DNA of 54,476 bases from assembly GCA_945903645.1 (NCBI GenBank), contig CAMDOM010000016.1, positions 1 through 54,476 of the forward strand, read 5' to 3'. This stretch comes from Chryseobacterium gleum. Its GTDB lineage: Bacteria; Bacteroidota; Bacteroidia; UBA10329. A program made the translations under genes and the position numbers. Positions 24,808-33,317 of this stretch are shown piece by piece (within the stretch, counting starts at the first letter, position 1; every line of letters starts with the position of its first letter). The notes under the pieces were generated by a model. It worked only from the letters and a program-made list of their open reading frames with translations, did not search any database and was not told the DNA's origin.

Positions 24808-26013
24808 TTAGCGCACTGCCACACGCTTCACCGAAGTTTTTCCTCCAGCAGTTAAGCGTAGGGTATACACACCTGCTTTTAAGTCGGTAAGGTTGAATGG
24901 GATTTTTAGTTCCGCTCCATTCACAGCATCCAATTGGCCTTTGCGTTGCAACTTTCCAGTAACATCAATAAGTTCCCAAGCCACTTTTCCACCATAGATA
25001 CCACTGGTGGTAAGCACTTCAAATTGGCCATTGCTCGGGTTAGGATATACGCTCATGCCAAGATCGTTCTGTGGCTCGTCAGCTATGTAAGTTGAATAGT
25101 TGAGCCACGATTGGCCATCTAAGCTCCATTCAGCAATGAAATCTTCGGTGGGTTCGTCAAGCAAGTGGTCGAGTGCCGTAACTGCAATGTCCACAATCAT
25201 TGGAGCAGAGCGGTAGTTGGCTGGATCAGGGAACAGTTCAAACACATTGGGCAAGTCGATAGAAATTTGGGCATTGGGTACGCTTGGACCAGCTGCCACC
25301 CACCATATTTCGCGCTCTTCACGAGTTGGGCCACCATGGCCTGTTCCAATACCACCATGGTCTGTGGTCATCACCACTAACCAATCTTCGTTGGCATAAT
25401 TGGCGCGAGCCTTCAAGGCGTTTAGAATCCGCTTCAATTGTCCATCTATGTAATCAATCTGATTCATGTAAGACGGTACGGTAGTGCTAAATCCGTTGGC
25501 ATGTCCTTGCGCATCGCAATCGTCAATGTGGATGAAAAGCACATCCAAATCTGGGTCGGCAAGCGTAGCGATACCCGCAGCTTCGCAGGCGTCATCCGAT
25601 GGAACAACAATTTTTTCATCCCATCCATCATTATAAACAGCCGAACTCATAGGGTCCCAAGAGGTTACCTGTACGGCTTTCAAATCTGGGCGATACTGCT
25701 TAGCACGTGTTACGAAATAGGGATAAGTATTGAAATCGCTGCCCGTATAGTTGTTATTGGTAACGCCATGTTTGCCATGCCATACCCCCGTAAGCATCGT
25801 TGACCAAGATGGTCCGCTCACCGTTATGCCCACATGCCATGAAGTGTAGGTATAAAGGCCAGATGCGCAAAGGCTATCCCAAGTTGGGGTGTTTGCCAAT
25901 TCAAGCGCATCAGAGCGAAGCCCATCAACACCTATAAAAAGAACTTTTTTCTCTTGAGCCAAAGCAGCTACAGAAAGAGAAACAGCACATGCAATAAGTA
26001 CAAATTTTTTCAT
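24808..26013 (-). CDS. Secreted alkaline-phosphatase-superfamily enzyme with T9SS domain
   Basis: This is a phosphodiesterase/pyrophosphatase-like member of the alkaline phosphatase superfamily. The signal peptide covers about 1-20. Metal and nucleophile residues are visible: GVDG (Asp30), GPSWSTMLTG with Ser69 as likely nucleophile, DDCDAQGH, and TTDHGGIGTGHGG. The C-terminal 80 residues are a T9SS sorting domain (VYPNPSNG ... GVYTLRL), so the enzyme acts at the cell surface. It follows the TBDR gene by 69 bases on the same strand, suggesting that phosphate esters or their products feed that receptor. Substrate specificity is unknown. Confidence 0.85.
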   Translation of the reverse strand: MKKFVLIACAVSLSVAALAQEKKVLFIGVDGLRSDALELANTPTWDSLCASGLYTYTSWHVGITVSGPSWSTMLTGVWHGKHGVTNNNYTGSDFNTYPYFVTRAKQYRPDLKAVQVTSWDPMSSAVYNDGWDEKIVVPSDDACEAAGIATLADPDLDVLFIHIDDCDAQGHANGFSTTVPSYMNQIDYIDGQLKRILNALKARANYANEDWLVVMTTDHGGIGTGHGGPTREEREIWWVAAGPSVPNAQISIDLPNVFELFPDPANYRSAPMIVDIAVTALDHLLDEPTEDFIAEWSLDGQSWLNYSTYIADEPQNDLGMSVYPNPSNGQFEVLTTSGIYGGKVAWELIDVTGKLQRKGQLDAVNGAELKIPFNLTDLKAGVYTLRLTAGGKTSVKRVAVR

Positions 26014-26038
26014 GGAATGAAGGATTGGTTTGATGTCC

Positions 26039-26083
26039 CGAAAGTATCGGTGGCATACTAGGAGAACGTTACCGTGCTGTTAC
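26039..26083 (-). promoter_or_regulatory. Variant -7 box and GTAAC direct repeat upstream of the phosphatase
   Basis: On the minus strand GTAACA-N5-GTAACG (26083-26067) is a direct repeat with the 11-bp period typical of Pho boxes. It is followed 20 bases later by TACTTTCG (26046-26039), one mismatch from the -7 consensus. The start codon lies 25 bases downstream. Confidence 0.4.
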
Positions 26084-29000
26084 TATAAAGAGAATTTCAC
26101 CCCCAATTGACCCCGCACCGAATAGTATTCGAGTTGCACAGGCCGCGTGCTTTTTCCACGATATAAATGAAAGGGCCAGTTGAGCAAATTGTTAGCATCT
26201 CCGAACACCGTCCAACGCTTGTTGAACTGATAGGAGGCCGAGAAATCCAAACTCAGGAAGTCATCCATAAACACATCGTAATCTGTGTTGTCGTGCAGCA
26301 GCAGTTGGTTGCCCTCGCTGTCTTGCACGGCAGCCAAGTTGAGCTCCATCAAGTAGGGACCGCGATAGTTGAGTGCCAAACGTGCTTGCACATTCTTCAA
26401 CTCATAAAACAATGCTACGTTGAACAAATGGTCGGCCTGCCGAGGTAACGATTGCGCATTTGGCCTGCCGGGCACATTCATCCGCGAATAGATGTAGGTA
26501 TAGTTGGTATTGATGCCGAAGCCTTTGAGAAATCCGGGCAAAAAATCGAACCGTCTGTTGATGGCAAATTCCGCACCCACCACATACGATTCTTCGGCAT
26601 TCTGATAGCTTTTGAAAATAATACCGGTGCGCTGGTCCACATCTGCACTTATGGTAGCGAAGATGTGGTCGGTAACAATTTTGCCAAAAACACCTACCGA
26701 CACCATGCCGATGTTTCCAAAAAAATACTCGCCCATCAGGTCGAGATTATAGCTGTGGCTGGGACGAAGCAATCGGTTCCCAGTATTGAACTCCAAATCG
26801 GTGTAGTCTATCACTGCCGAACCTGGTTTTGTCTCGTTGAAGTTTGGCCTGCGCAGACTTCGCGTAAATGCAAAGCGTAGGTTCAACTTTTCTTGTGGCC
26901 TGTAGTTTACATGAAGCGAAGGAAGAAATGAAAAGTAGCCGCTGCTGGATGCTACTTGCTCTACTGGATAGATATAGCGCAATTGCTCCAAATCAAAATA
27001 ACCCTTGAGCACTGTGTCGGCTTCCATGGTAAGTTGCGTGTGCTCCATTCTGAGACCACTAATCACTTGTATCTTCTTGGAGAGTTCCCATTCGGCCATG
27101 GCGTAAGCTGAGGTAACATATTCCCTGTAGGTATAGCGGCTTCCAACCCATTCCTGAAAGGCAGGATGTTGAGCATCCATGGGCCGCTCGCGTACCGAAT
27201 CGCCCACAGTGGTGTAGAAATTCGCCATAGCATCATCGGTTAGAAATGGCATGAAGGTGCCCGCATACGGCTCGTCCAATTCTTGTAGAAACCCACCCTT
27301 TTCGTCCAATGGCTCCGTTTCAAACTGGGTTAGGCGCATGGCATTGGTGGTTACCGTGTAATTCTGCAACCATTCGTGCAAACTCAGTTTGCGACTACCT
27401 TCCTTCATCCGAAACTTTGCCCCCATTTTCAGCTTTAGGTTGGTGGTGGATAGCCAATCCGAAATCTGATTTAAACCACCCACTATCTTGTTTAACCATA
27501 GCATCTTTGACTCTGGAATAGTTCCAAGATTGAGGTTGGGAGTGAAATTCAGGTCGAACTGTCCCACAATAGGGTCGCGCTCCCATGTTTCGTTTAGCTC
27601 AGTGTAGGAACCTGAGAATTCAAAATCTTGTGCCCGCAGTTCTTCCTGAAAGCGTGGTTGGATATTGCGTGAGTCATCGCCCGTGCCACCAGGATGATCA
27701 TCGCCAATAAGCTTAATGCGCCAAGCCCCAGGAGTATCGAATGGCACTTCTAGTCCAGAATTGGGGTCCACATAAATTTGATCGGTATAGTTGATGCCAA
27801 ACCGCTCGAATTGCACCACGTGATAACCATTGCGCGCATCGCCACGATCGAAAGGCACAGGGCCATATCCCCAACTGTTGTGGTAAGTAGCGGCTTTCCA
27901 TTGCGCAGAAAAACGCGGATGCAATCGCACTTGTCCACCTATTTCCCCACCAAAGAGCATGGATTCGGCAATGCTGTGAATGTTCTGCAAAAGGACGGTC
28001 TGCCCTGCACCCACAGCCCAGTTGTAGCGTGTTTTGCGATGCTGCTCATCATCCTTCATTCGTCCGAGAATGCCTTTGACATGAATAGAAGTTCCGGGAT
28101 TAAACTCATACTCTGCACTTACGTTGGCTCCTATTGTCTCTCTATTTCCGAGATAATCCCGCAACTCAAGGCGGTTTACGCCATGGTTGTAATTGCTGCC
28201 ATAAACCACCTCAAAGTTGTCGGTGCCATAGCTGCGGTTGAAGTAATTGCCGTTAATGATGTAGCCGAACTTCTTGTTCTTGCTCCTATCGCCCCACATC
28301 ACCGAAGCACTGCCGATGGGGCCTTGCGCCTGCGCGTTGTACCCCCCAGAAAGACTGACCACCAAAGTCCGTTCCCGTGGGGCGGTGCGCGTGATGAAGT
28401 TGACACTGCCGCCTATGGCATCGCCTTCTTGGTCGGGCGTAAGTGCCTTGCTCAATACGATAAACTCGATTAACTCTGAAGGAAGTACGTCAAAGGCCAT
28501 GGTGCGGGAGTCTCCGTTCTCATCGGCAACGGGCAGGCGGTCGCCATTGAGCAGGGCCGAACTCCAGTCCGTAGGTGTGCCCCGCACCGAAACGTAGCGC
28601 CCTTCGCCCATGTCGCGCTCCAACGCCACGGCAGGCACGCGCTGCACGGCTTCGGCAGCATTGCGGTCGGGCAGTTTACCCACTCCGTCCGCGGCAAGCA
28701 CATTCACAATGCGCGTACTCATTCGCGTCATATTTATGGCTTTCGCTTCGCTGCCTCTAAAATCGGCTTGCACCACCACTTCATTCAATTTTTTACCTTG
28801 AGAAAGCGTGAGTTTGCCTATATCCAGTGTGCCATCTTTAATGGTGACATCTACCGAAAGGGGCTCATAGCCGATAAAAGAAACAGCCAGCTTTACCGCG
28901 CCCGAAGGTGCTCCCACAATACGGAAACGGCCATCCATATCGGTGCTGTTACCAATGGACTTTCCTTCTATAAATACATTGGCTCCAGGAAGTGGCCCTG

Positions 29001-29088
29001 TGGCATCCACAACAGTTCCAGTAATCACGCTCTGCGCAAGTACGCTCAGATTAGCAGTTACCAGTACGAAGATGAGAACATACCTCAT
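26083..29088 (-). CDS. TonB-dependent receptor with carboxypeptidase-regulatory N-terminus
   Basis: This is an outer-membrane active transporter. The order is signal peptide (about 1-18), a CarboxypepD_reg-like domain (about 20-105: ITGTVVDATGPLPGANVFIEG), plug (about 115-240) and a large barrel ending in the terminal strand YYSVRGQLGVKFSL. The plug contains GKLPDRNAAEAVQRVPAV and RYVSVRGT, the signature of the TonB-Xanth-Caul (TIGR01782-like) group, which imports sugars, peptides or other nutrients. It is translationally coupled (ATGA) to the upstream small secreted protein and is followed by the secreted phosphatase. Substrate not determinable. Confidence 0.92.
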   Translation of the reverse strand: MRYVLIFVLVTANLSVLAQSVITGTVVDATGPLPGANVFIEGKSIGNSTDMDGRFRIVGAPSGAVKLAVSFIGYEPLSVDVTIKDGTLDIGKLTLSQGKKLNEVVVQADFRGSEAKAINMTRMSTRIVNVLAADGVGKLPDRNAAEAVQRVPAVALERDMGEGRYVSVRGTPTDWSSALLNGDRLPVADENGDSRTMAFDVLPSELIEFIVLSKALTPDQEGDAIGGSVNFITRTAPRERTLVVSLSGGYNAQAQGPIGSASVMWGDRSKNKKFGYIINGNYFNRSYGTDNFEVVYGSNYNHGVNRLELRDYLGNRETIGANVSAEYEFNPGTSIHVKGILGRMKDDEQHRKTRYNWAVGAGQTVLLQNIHSIAESMLFGGEIGGQVRLHPRFSAQWKAATYHNSWGYGPVPFDRGDARNGYHVVQFERFGINYTDQIYVDPNSGLEVPFDTPGAWRIKLIGDDHPGGTGDDSRNIQPRFQEELRAQDFEFSGSYTELNETWERDPIVGQFDLNFTPNLNLGTIPESKMLWLNKIVGGLNQISDWLSTTNLKLKMGAKFRMKEGSRKLSLHEWLQNYTVTTNAMRLTQFETEPLDEKGGFLQELDEPYAGTFMPFLTDDAMANFYTTVGDSVRERPMDAQHPAFQEWVGSRYTYREYVTSAYAMAEWELSKKIQVISGLRMEHTQLTMEADTVLKGYFDLEQLRYIYPVEQVASSSGYFSFLPSLHVNYRPQEKLNLRFAFTRSLRRPNFNETKPGSAVIDYTDLEFNTGNRLLRPSHSYNLDLMGEYFFGNIGMVSVGVFGKIVTDHIFATISADVDQRTGIIFKSYQNAEESYVVGAEFAINRRFDFLPGFLKGFGINTNYTYIYSRMNVPGRPNAQSLPRQADHLFNVALFYELKNVQARLALNYRGPYLMELNLAAVQDSEGNQLLLHDNTDYDVFMDDFLSLDFSASYQFNKRWTVFGDANNLLNWPFHLYRGKSTRPVQLEYYSVRGQLGVKFSL

Positions 29089-29516
29089 TGATGCTTGCAG
29101 TTATGCAGTGCGCCATACGGGCCCCAAGGGTGCGCTGCCCGCGATTCTTCTATGTAATACACCCCCAAGGCGATATAGCGCAGGCGGTTGGCAAGCGCCA
29201 CCACGCGGTCGTAGTCTGCGGTCTTGATTAGCGCAGCGATTACGGGCAAGGTGCTTGCCTTTTCGCGCAGCGATTTATATTTCGTTGTGAAAGCCTTGAG
29301 GGCTTCGGGCAGTGCCTTTACATCCAACTTCTCCATTAAGGCAATCTCTTCGCGGAGGGCATTGGCATCGTTCTCCAATGCTGTGAAGCGGAGAGAGTCT
29401 TTAGCGGTGAACTTGTCTTTAGAGTGGTCGTGCTGATCGCAAGGGTAATGTTCTTGAGCCGAGGCCAAAGAACCCCAGAGCAATAGGGCAAAAATGAGAG
29501 TGGATAACGTTTTCAT
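29085..29516 (-). CDS. Small secreted His/Cys-containing helical protein
   Basis: Start 29516 (MKTLSTLIFALLLWGSLASAQ) is preferred to the longer frame from 29543, because it opens the signal peptide directly. The mature protein of about 120 residues begins EHYPCDQHDHSKDK and ends HNCKHQ, placing a His/Cys cluster at each end of a mainly helical middle (LENDANALREEIALMEKL). A heme, iron or other metal site, or a helical hairpin, is possible. Its stop overlaps the TBDR start, so it is probably a dedicated partner of that receptor. Family not recognised. Confidence 0.65.
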   Translation of the reverse strand: MKTLSTLIFALLLWGSLASAQEHYPCDQHDHSKDKFTAKDSLRFTALENDANALREEIALMEKLDVKALPEALKAFTTKYKSLREKASTLPVIAALIKTADYDRVVALANRLRYIALGVYYIEESRAAHPWGPYGALHNCKHQ

Positions 29517-29686
29517 GTGAGCAAGCGAAGAAACTATCTCCACCCAATTTTAAACGATTGGTTAGATTTAAGAAAGTGTTAAATAAAACACGCCAACACT
29601 TATTGCAATGGTAATCTAGGATGGCATTTCTGCTGTTCGCAGGTAATAGTGAGCGGTCATATTTGCCCGTCCTTAAAAACTATATC

Positions 29687-30628
29687 ATGAAACTTTTTTA
29701 CATTCTGAGTATCTCAATTGCCGCTCTAGCCTCGCAGCCAACTTATGGTCAATGGATTAACTGTTCCGGAACCTCCATTCCAGGTGAACTGCCTTCGTCC
29801 GAAATAACCATTATTCCAGTTGGTAGTGGCACTTCTGCCCCAAGCTACACAGTTATGCCATCTGGAAACGATGCACCCACCCATGAATTTGCCATTACCA
29901 GAAGCGATGTGATGGCCCTAGACAATCTTGGCTTCGAGCTTTTAGGAGCGGATGATGACGGAGTGTTTAACCCTGAGGATTTCGGCATTTTGGCGGGTCA
30001 AGGATTTTGCGTTACTCCCGTTTCTTATGATAGAGACCAGATTCGCTTGTTGTTAGATAGCATTTTCCTGAACAACTCCGTTTGCTGCCCTATTTTGAAC
30101 CTCGCTAGCGAAGGGTTTTGCGATACCCTAACTACATTGGGTTACACTTCTGGTGGCGACCTAAACAACTTGAATGACGTGTTTCGAGTTATAAGTCTAT
30201 TCGCTTCCACAGAAACCATTTCCCTCGAAGGCTTCGTTTTTCAGATTACAGAAGTGAATAATGCCGCTGCTATTCTTCCCGAAAATTGTGGTTCTACGGC
30301 ATTTCCTTTCTGCTATGCGGTGCGGTTTCCTTTTACCCAGCAATGCTATAATTATGGCCCTTTAAGTGTGAACGATGCAGCCTCCCTTAAGGGCTTAAAC
30401 AGTTATTACAACGGCTCCGACTTGGTGGTGGATGTTCAATCTATGACTGCTGGACTGTTCGACCTTCGGGTGTCTGACCTTGCTGGTCGCACCGTTAGTC
30501 AAGCATCGCACATGCTTGGTCTAGGGCCAAATAGGTTTCAAATTCCTTTCGCTGCCTCTGGTGTGTTTCTGGTGCATTTGAGCAATGCATCTGGTCAAAG
30601 TGCGGTAACTAAAGTTGCAGTGCGCTAA
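29687..30628 (+). CDS. Secreted hypothetical protein with degenerate T9SS-like C-terminus
   Basis: ATG 29687 (MKLFYILSISIAALA) opens a signal peptide; the longer frame from 29621 is unlikely. The middle is cysteine-containing and acidic with no recognised domain (DDDGVFNPEDFG resembles a calcium-type loop). The last 75 residues follow the T9SS sorting-domain pattern (FDLRVSDLAGRTVSQ ... GVFLVHLSN ... KVAVR) without the usual YPNP opening. The cupin-fold gene starts 9 bases after its stop. Confidence 0.68.
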   Translation: MKLFYILSISIAALASQPTYGQWINCSGTSIPGELPSSEITIIPVGSGTSAPSYTVMPSGNDAPTHEFAITRSDVMALDNLGFELLGADDDGVFNPEDFGILAGQGFCVTPVSYDRDQIRLLLDSIFLNNSVCCPILNLASEGFCDTLTTLGYTSGGDLNNLNDVFRVISLFASTETISLEGFVFQITEVNNAAAILPENCGSTAFPFCYAVRFPFTQQCYNYGPLSVNDAASLKGLNSYYNGSDLVVDVQSMTAGLFDLRVSDLAGRTVSQASHMLGLGPNRFQIPFAASGVFLVHLSNASGQSAVTKVAVR

Positions 30629-30637
30629 GTTTCCTTT

Positions 30638-31294
30638 ATGGTTATCGACTATTTGAACCCTGATGTTCCCAGCGAACTGCCTTGGCACGAAGTACCGCTG
30701 ATAAAAGCTACCAATGCCACTTTAAATGGGTACGGAAAGTTGGTGAAGCGCAAGGAACTTGATGGTTATCCTATCGAAATAGTACGGTGGCCTGCAAGCG
30801 GTTGGCGCCCTGTGGATGAAGATACTGGTGATGAGGCTGGAACCATTTCAGGCGATTTCGAATTCTATTGGGAAGGCGATTTTTTTCGAGGGAAAAACCA
30901 CGCTGTTGGCTCTTCTTACCTCTTCGGTTGGTCGAAAAACCCAAAGGATGCATTGCCAACAAGCACGGATTTACCCACTCGCGTTCTATTGTGGCACGCC
31001 AACTATCACCCGGATGGAGGGCAGCTTTTCTTCCCGAAGGACAACGTGGCTTTTATCACTGCGTTGGCGTTACCAGGCGATTATGTGCAACCCAATAGGT
31101 TCAGAGCTTTCCTTGTGCCAAAGGGCCATGGAATCTACATTCATCCGAATGTGTGGCATGAAGCCATTGTGCCGCTGGCAAGTGCTGCCACATTCTATGA
31201 CGAGCAAGGGGCGGTGCATGCCCGCGTAAGTGTCAATTTCCCTAAGGAGTTCGGAGTTTTTTTGAGTATTCCACTTCTACCAAGCTTAGTTTGA
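30638..31294 (+). CDS. Ureidoglycolate-lyase-like cupin protein
   Basis: The C-terminal half matches the AllA/ureidoglycolate lyase fold: DGGQLFFPKD, FITALALPGD, FRAFLVPKGHGIYIHPNVWHEAI. His residues in the IHPNVWHE segment correspond to the metal/active-site histidines of the family. At 218 residues it is longer than AllA (about 160), with an extended N-terminus. No other allantoin or purine genes are present, so activity on ureidoglycolate is uncertain. No signal peptide. It is probably co-transcribed with the preceding secreted protein. Confidence 0.68.
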   Translation: MVIDYLNPDVPSELPWHEVPLIKATNATLNGYGKLVKRKELDGYPIEIVRWPASGWRPVDEDTGDEAGTISGDFEFYWEGDFFRGKNHAVGSSYLFGWSKNPKDALPTSTDLPTRVLLWHANYHPDGGQLFFPKDNVAFITALALPGDYVQPNRFRAFLVPKGHGIYIHPNVWHEAIVPLASAATFYDEQGAVHARVSVNFPKEFGVFLSIPLLPSLV

Positions 31295-31393
31295 CAGCAA
31301 TGGTATTTATTGATTAATGCCTTTTGCCCAACTGTTAACGTTACAAAAGCGCAAGCGTAACCTTAGCTTAAAGATGGGGATATGGACCGGAAA

Positions 31394-31401
31394 TAACTTC
31401 G
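31394..31401 (+). promoter_or_regulatory. Variant -7 box for the PhoX-type gene
   Basis: TAACTTCG lies 17 bases upstream of ATG 31419 and has the same TTCG ending as the box of the other secreted phosphatase. A GTTAACGTTAC segment lies about 60 bases further upstream (31333-31343). Confidence 0.35.
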
Positions 31402-31418
31402 CAGAACTTTAAAACATC

Positions 31419-33002
31419 ATGAAAAACATCTACGTCACGGCAGCTATGCTGTCATTAGTTCTTGGAGCGCAAGCCCAACACATCAGTTCGTTCACATCTG
31501 TAAATCCTGTTGATATTCAGGACAGCTATATCACTATTCCGCCATCGCATGCGTTTCAATTATTGTTTCATTCTGGCGACCCGCTTACCGAGGGTGGCGA
31601 TGTTGGAACTTGGAGCGATTACACTGGGTTTTTGCCATTAAATGGAACCAGTAGCACCGAGGGCCATTTGTGCGTGAACTCCGAGTTTGTCCCTGGAGGT
31701 GTTTCCATACACGATTTACAGTTTAACGCTACCACTAATTTATGGGATATTATCGCCTCAGGTGGAGTAGATTTTGGTGCGTTCAATTGCTTAGTGGCAG
31801 GAGGAACAGTGGCCAACTGTTCGGGCGGCATCACGCCTTGGGGCACTATGGTTACGTGCGAGGAAAACACAGAATCTTTCTTTTGCTCTTATGAAGGCTA
31901 CAGAAACTTTGGTTGGAATGTAGAAATAGACCCAGTGACCCGCACTGTGATAGACCAAAACAACAACAGCACTCCCGACAAACTATGGGCAATGGGCCGC
32001 ATGAAGCACGAGAATGTATGCTTTACATCAGATAGCCTTACCAGCTATTTTGGAGAAGATAACTCGGCATCTGGATACCTCTACAAATTTGTGATGGCTC
32101 AAAAAGCCAATCTTTCAGAAGGAGACCTATTTGTATATGTACTAAACCAGCAGACCCTAACTGGCCAATGGGTACAGGTGGCAAACACTACTGTGGACGA
32201 CCGAAACAATACCATCAGTTTATCTCAAGGATTAGGTGCAACGCCATTCGACCGTGTTGAAGACGTTGAGCTAGGACCTGATGGAAAAATCTATTTTGCA
32301 TCTACAGGTGCTGACCGTATTTACCGTCTCAATCAGGATGGTAGTGCATTCGAAACCTATGTAGACAATGTGGATGTAACCATCACCCATGAAGGTGGTA
32401 ACAAGACCGTGCGTTTCGATTCGCCCGACAACCTTTGCTTTGATGACCTGGGTAATCTTTGGATTAATCAAGACGGGGGCAACAACTATCTGTGGGTGAT
32501 TGATGCGGACCACACCTTAGCATCACCAAAGGTTCGCATGTTTGCGAATACCCCAAAGGGTTGCGAATCTACAGGGCTAACCTTCACACCTGACTTTCGC
32601 TACATGTTTATGTCCATCCAGCATCCTGACGTTGCCAATGCTTCATCTCAGGCCGATGCTGCCGTCCAGAACGTAGTTTTTAACAAGGACGCGACTTTGG
32701 TTATCGCCCGTGGCGAATATCTTGGTGCGCCAGAAAGTGTGGCCGATGCACAGATTTTCGAATCTCAAAAGTGTTTTGTGGATATGGATGGCCGCCTATT
32801 CAGTTCATTTGTTAGCCGTGTGCATGGACAAGCTACTGTTGAAGTTTTGGATTTGTCTGGACGAGTTGTACTTACCACCGCATTGCCCGTTCATATTGGG
32901 ATAAACAATTTTCAGGTAAATATGAATGGCGTTGCCAAAGGGGCACACGTGCTGCGCGTTGCCTTGGGCGACCGCGCTTTCAGCACCAAGTTTGTGCGCT
33001 AA
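31419..33002 (+). CDS. PhoX-type secreted phosphatase (DUF839) with T9SS domain
   Basis: PhoX enzymes are calcium/iron-dependent alkaline phosphatases that release phosphate from monoesters outside the cell. A signal peptide (1-20) is followed by a beta-propeller with the family hallmark SGGITPWGTMVTCEE (TPWGT 139-143, Cys147, Glu148, Glu149) and later RMKHENV and the FASTGADRIYRL region. The last 75 residues are a T9SS-type sorting domain (VEVLDLSGRVVLTT ... FSTKFVR). It lies opposite the TBDR/lipoprotein pair at 33318-37651. Family call is good; catalytic competence of every metal ligand was not checked. Confidence 0.82.
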   Translation: MKNIYVTAAMLSLVLGAQAQHISSFTSVNPVDIQDSYITIPPSHAFQLLFHSGDPLTEGGDVGTWSDYTGFLPLNGTSSTEGHLCVNSEFVPGGVSIHDLQFNATTNLWDIIASGGVDFGAFNCLVAGGTVANCSGGITPWGTMVTCEENTESFFCSYEGYRNFGWNVEIDPVTRTVIDQNNNSTPDKLWAMGRMKHENVCFTSDSLTSYFGEDNSASGYLYKFVMAQKANLSEGDLFVYVLNQQTLTGQWVQVANTTVDDRNNTISLSQGLGATPFDRVEDVELGPDGKIYFASTGADRIYRLNQDGSAFETYVDNVDVTITHEGGNKTVRFDSPDNLCFDDLGNLWINQDGGNNYLWVIDADHTLASPKVRMFANTPKGCESTGLTFTPDFRYMFMSIQHPDVANASSQADAAVQNVVFNKDATLVIARGEYLGAPESVADAQIFESQKCFVDMDGRLFSSFVSRVHGQATVEVLDLSGRVVLTTALPVHIGINNFQVNMNGVAKGAHVLRVALGDRAFSTKFVR

Positions 33003-33261
33003 TTTCACAACCAAAAAGAACGTAATGCAAAAGCGTTGGCAACCTTCGGGACGTCAGCGCTTTTTGGTTTTACGCTGGTGCTATTTTGGAGCCGCGCAGA
33101 GAGCGATATGTTAAGAACAAGTCGCCCAGGAGGATTGGCTGCTCACAAGAATGGATTACGCCTAATAAAAAGACCATTGAAGAAGAATGTAGCGCCATTG
33201 TACACCCGCAATGTATGCATACTGCATGCTCCGTAGGCGCTGCATCATCGTTGAATTTGCT
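33003..33261. other. Intergenic region, no supported gene
   Basis: Between PhoX and the terminator of the convergent lipoprotein gene there are short overlapping plus-strand frames (for example 33086-33397) without recognisable domains. I see no RNA gene or repeat. Confidence 0.4.
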
Positions 33262-33299
33262 GCACAAAAAAAGCCGCATGAATCGAATCATGCGGCTTT
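33262..33299 (-). terminator. Rho-independent terminator of the lipoprotein gene
   Basis: A 12-bp stem (33270-33281 with 33288-33299, loop ATCGAA) is followed on the minus strand by a T run, just after the stop codon at 33318. Confidence 0.85.
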
Positions 33300-33317
33300 C
33301 AAACACTACGGGAAATT

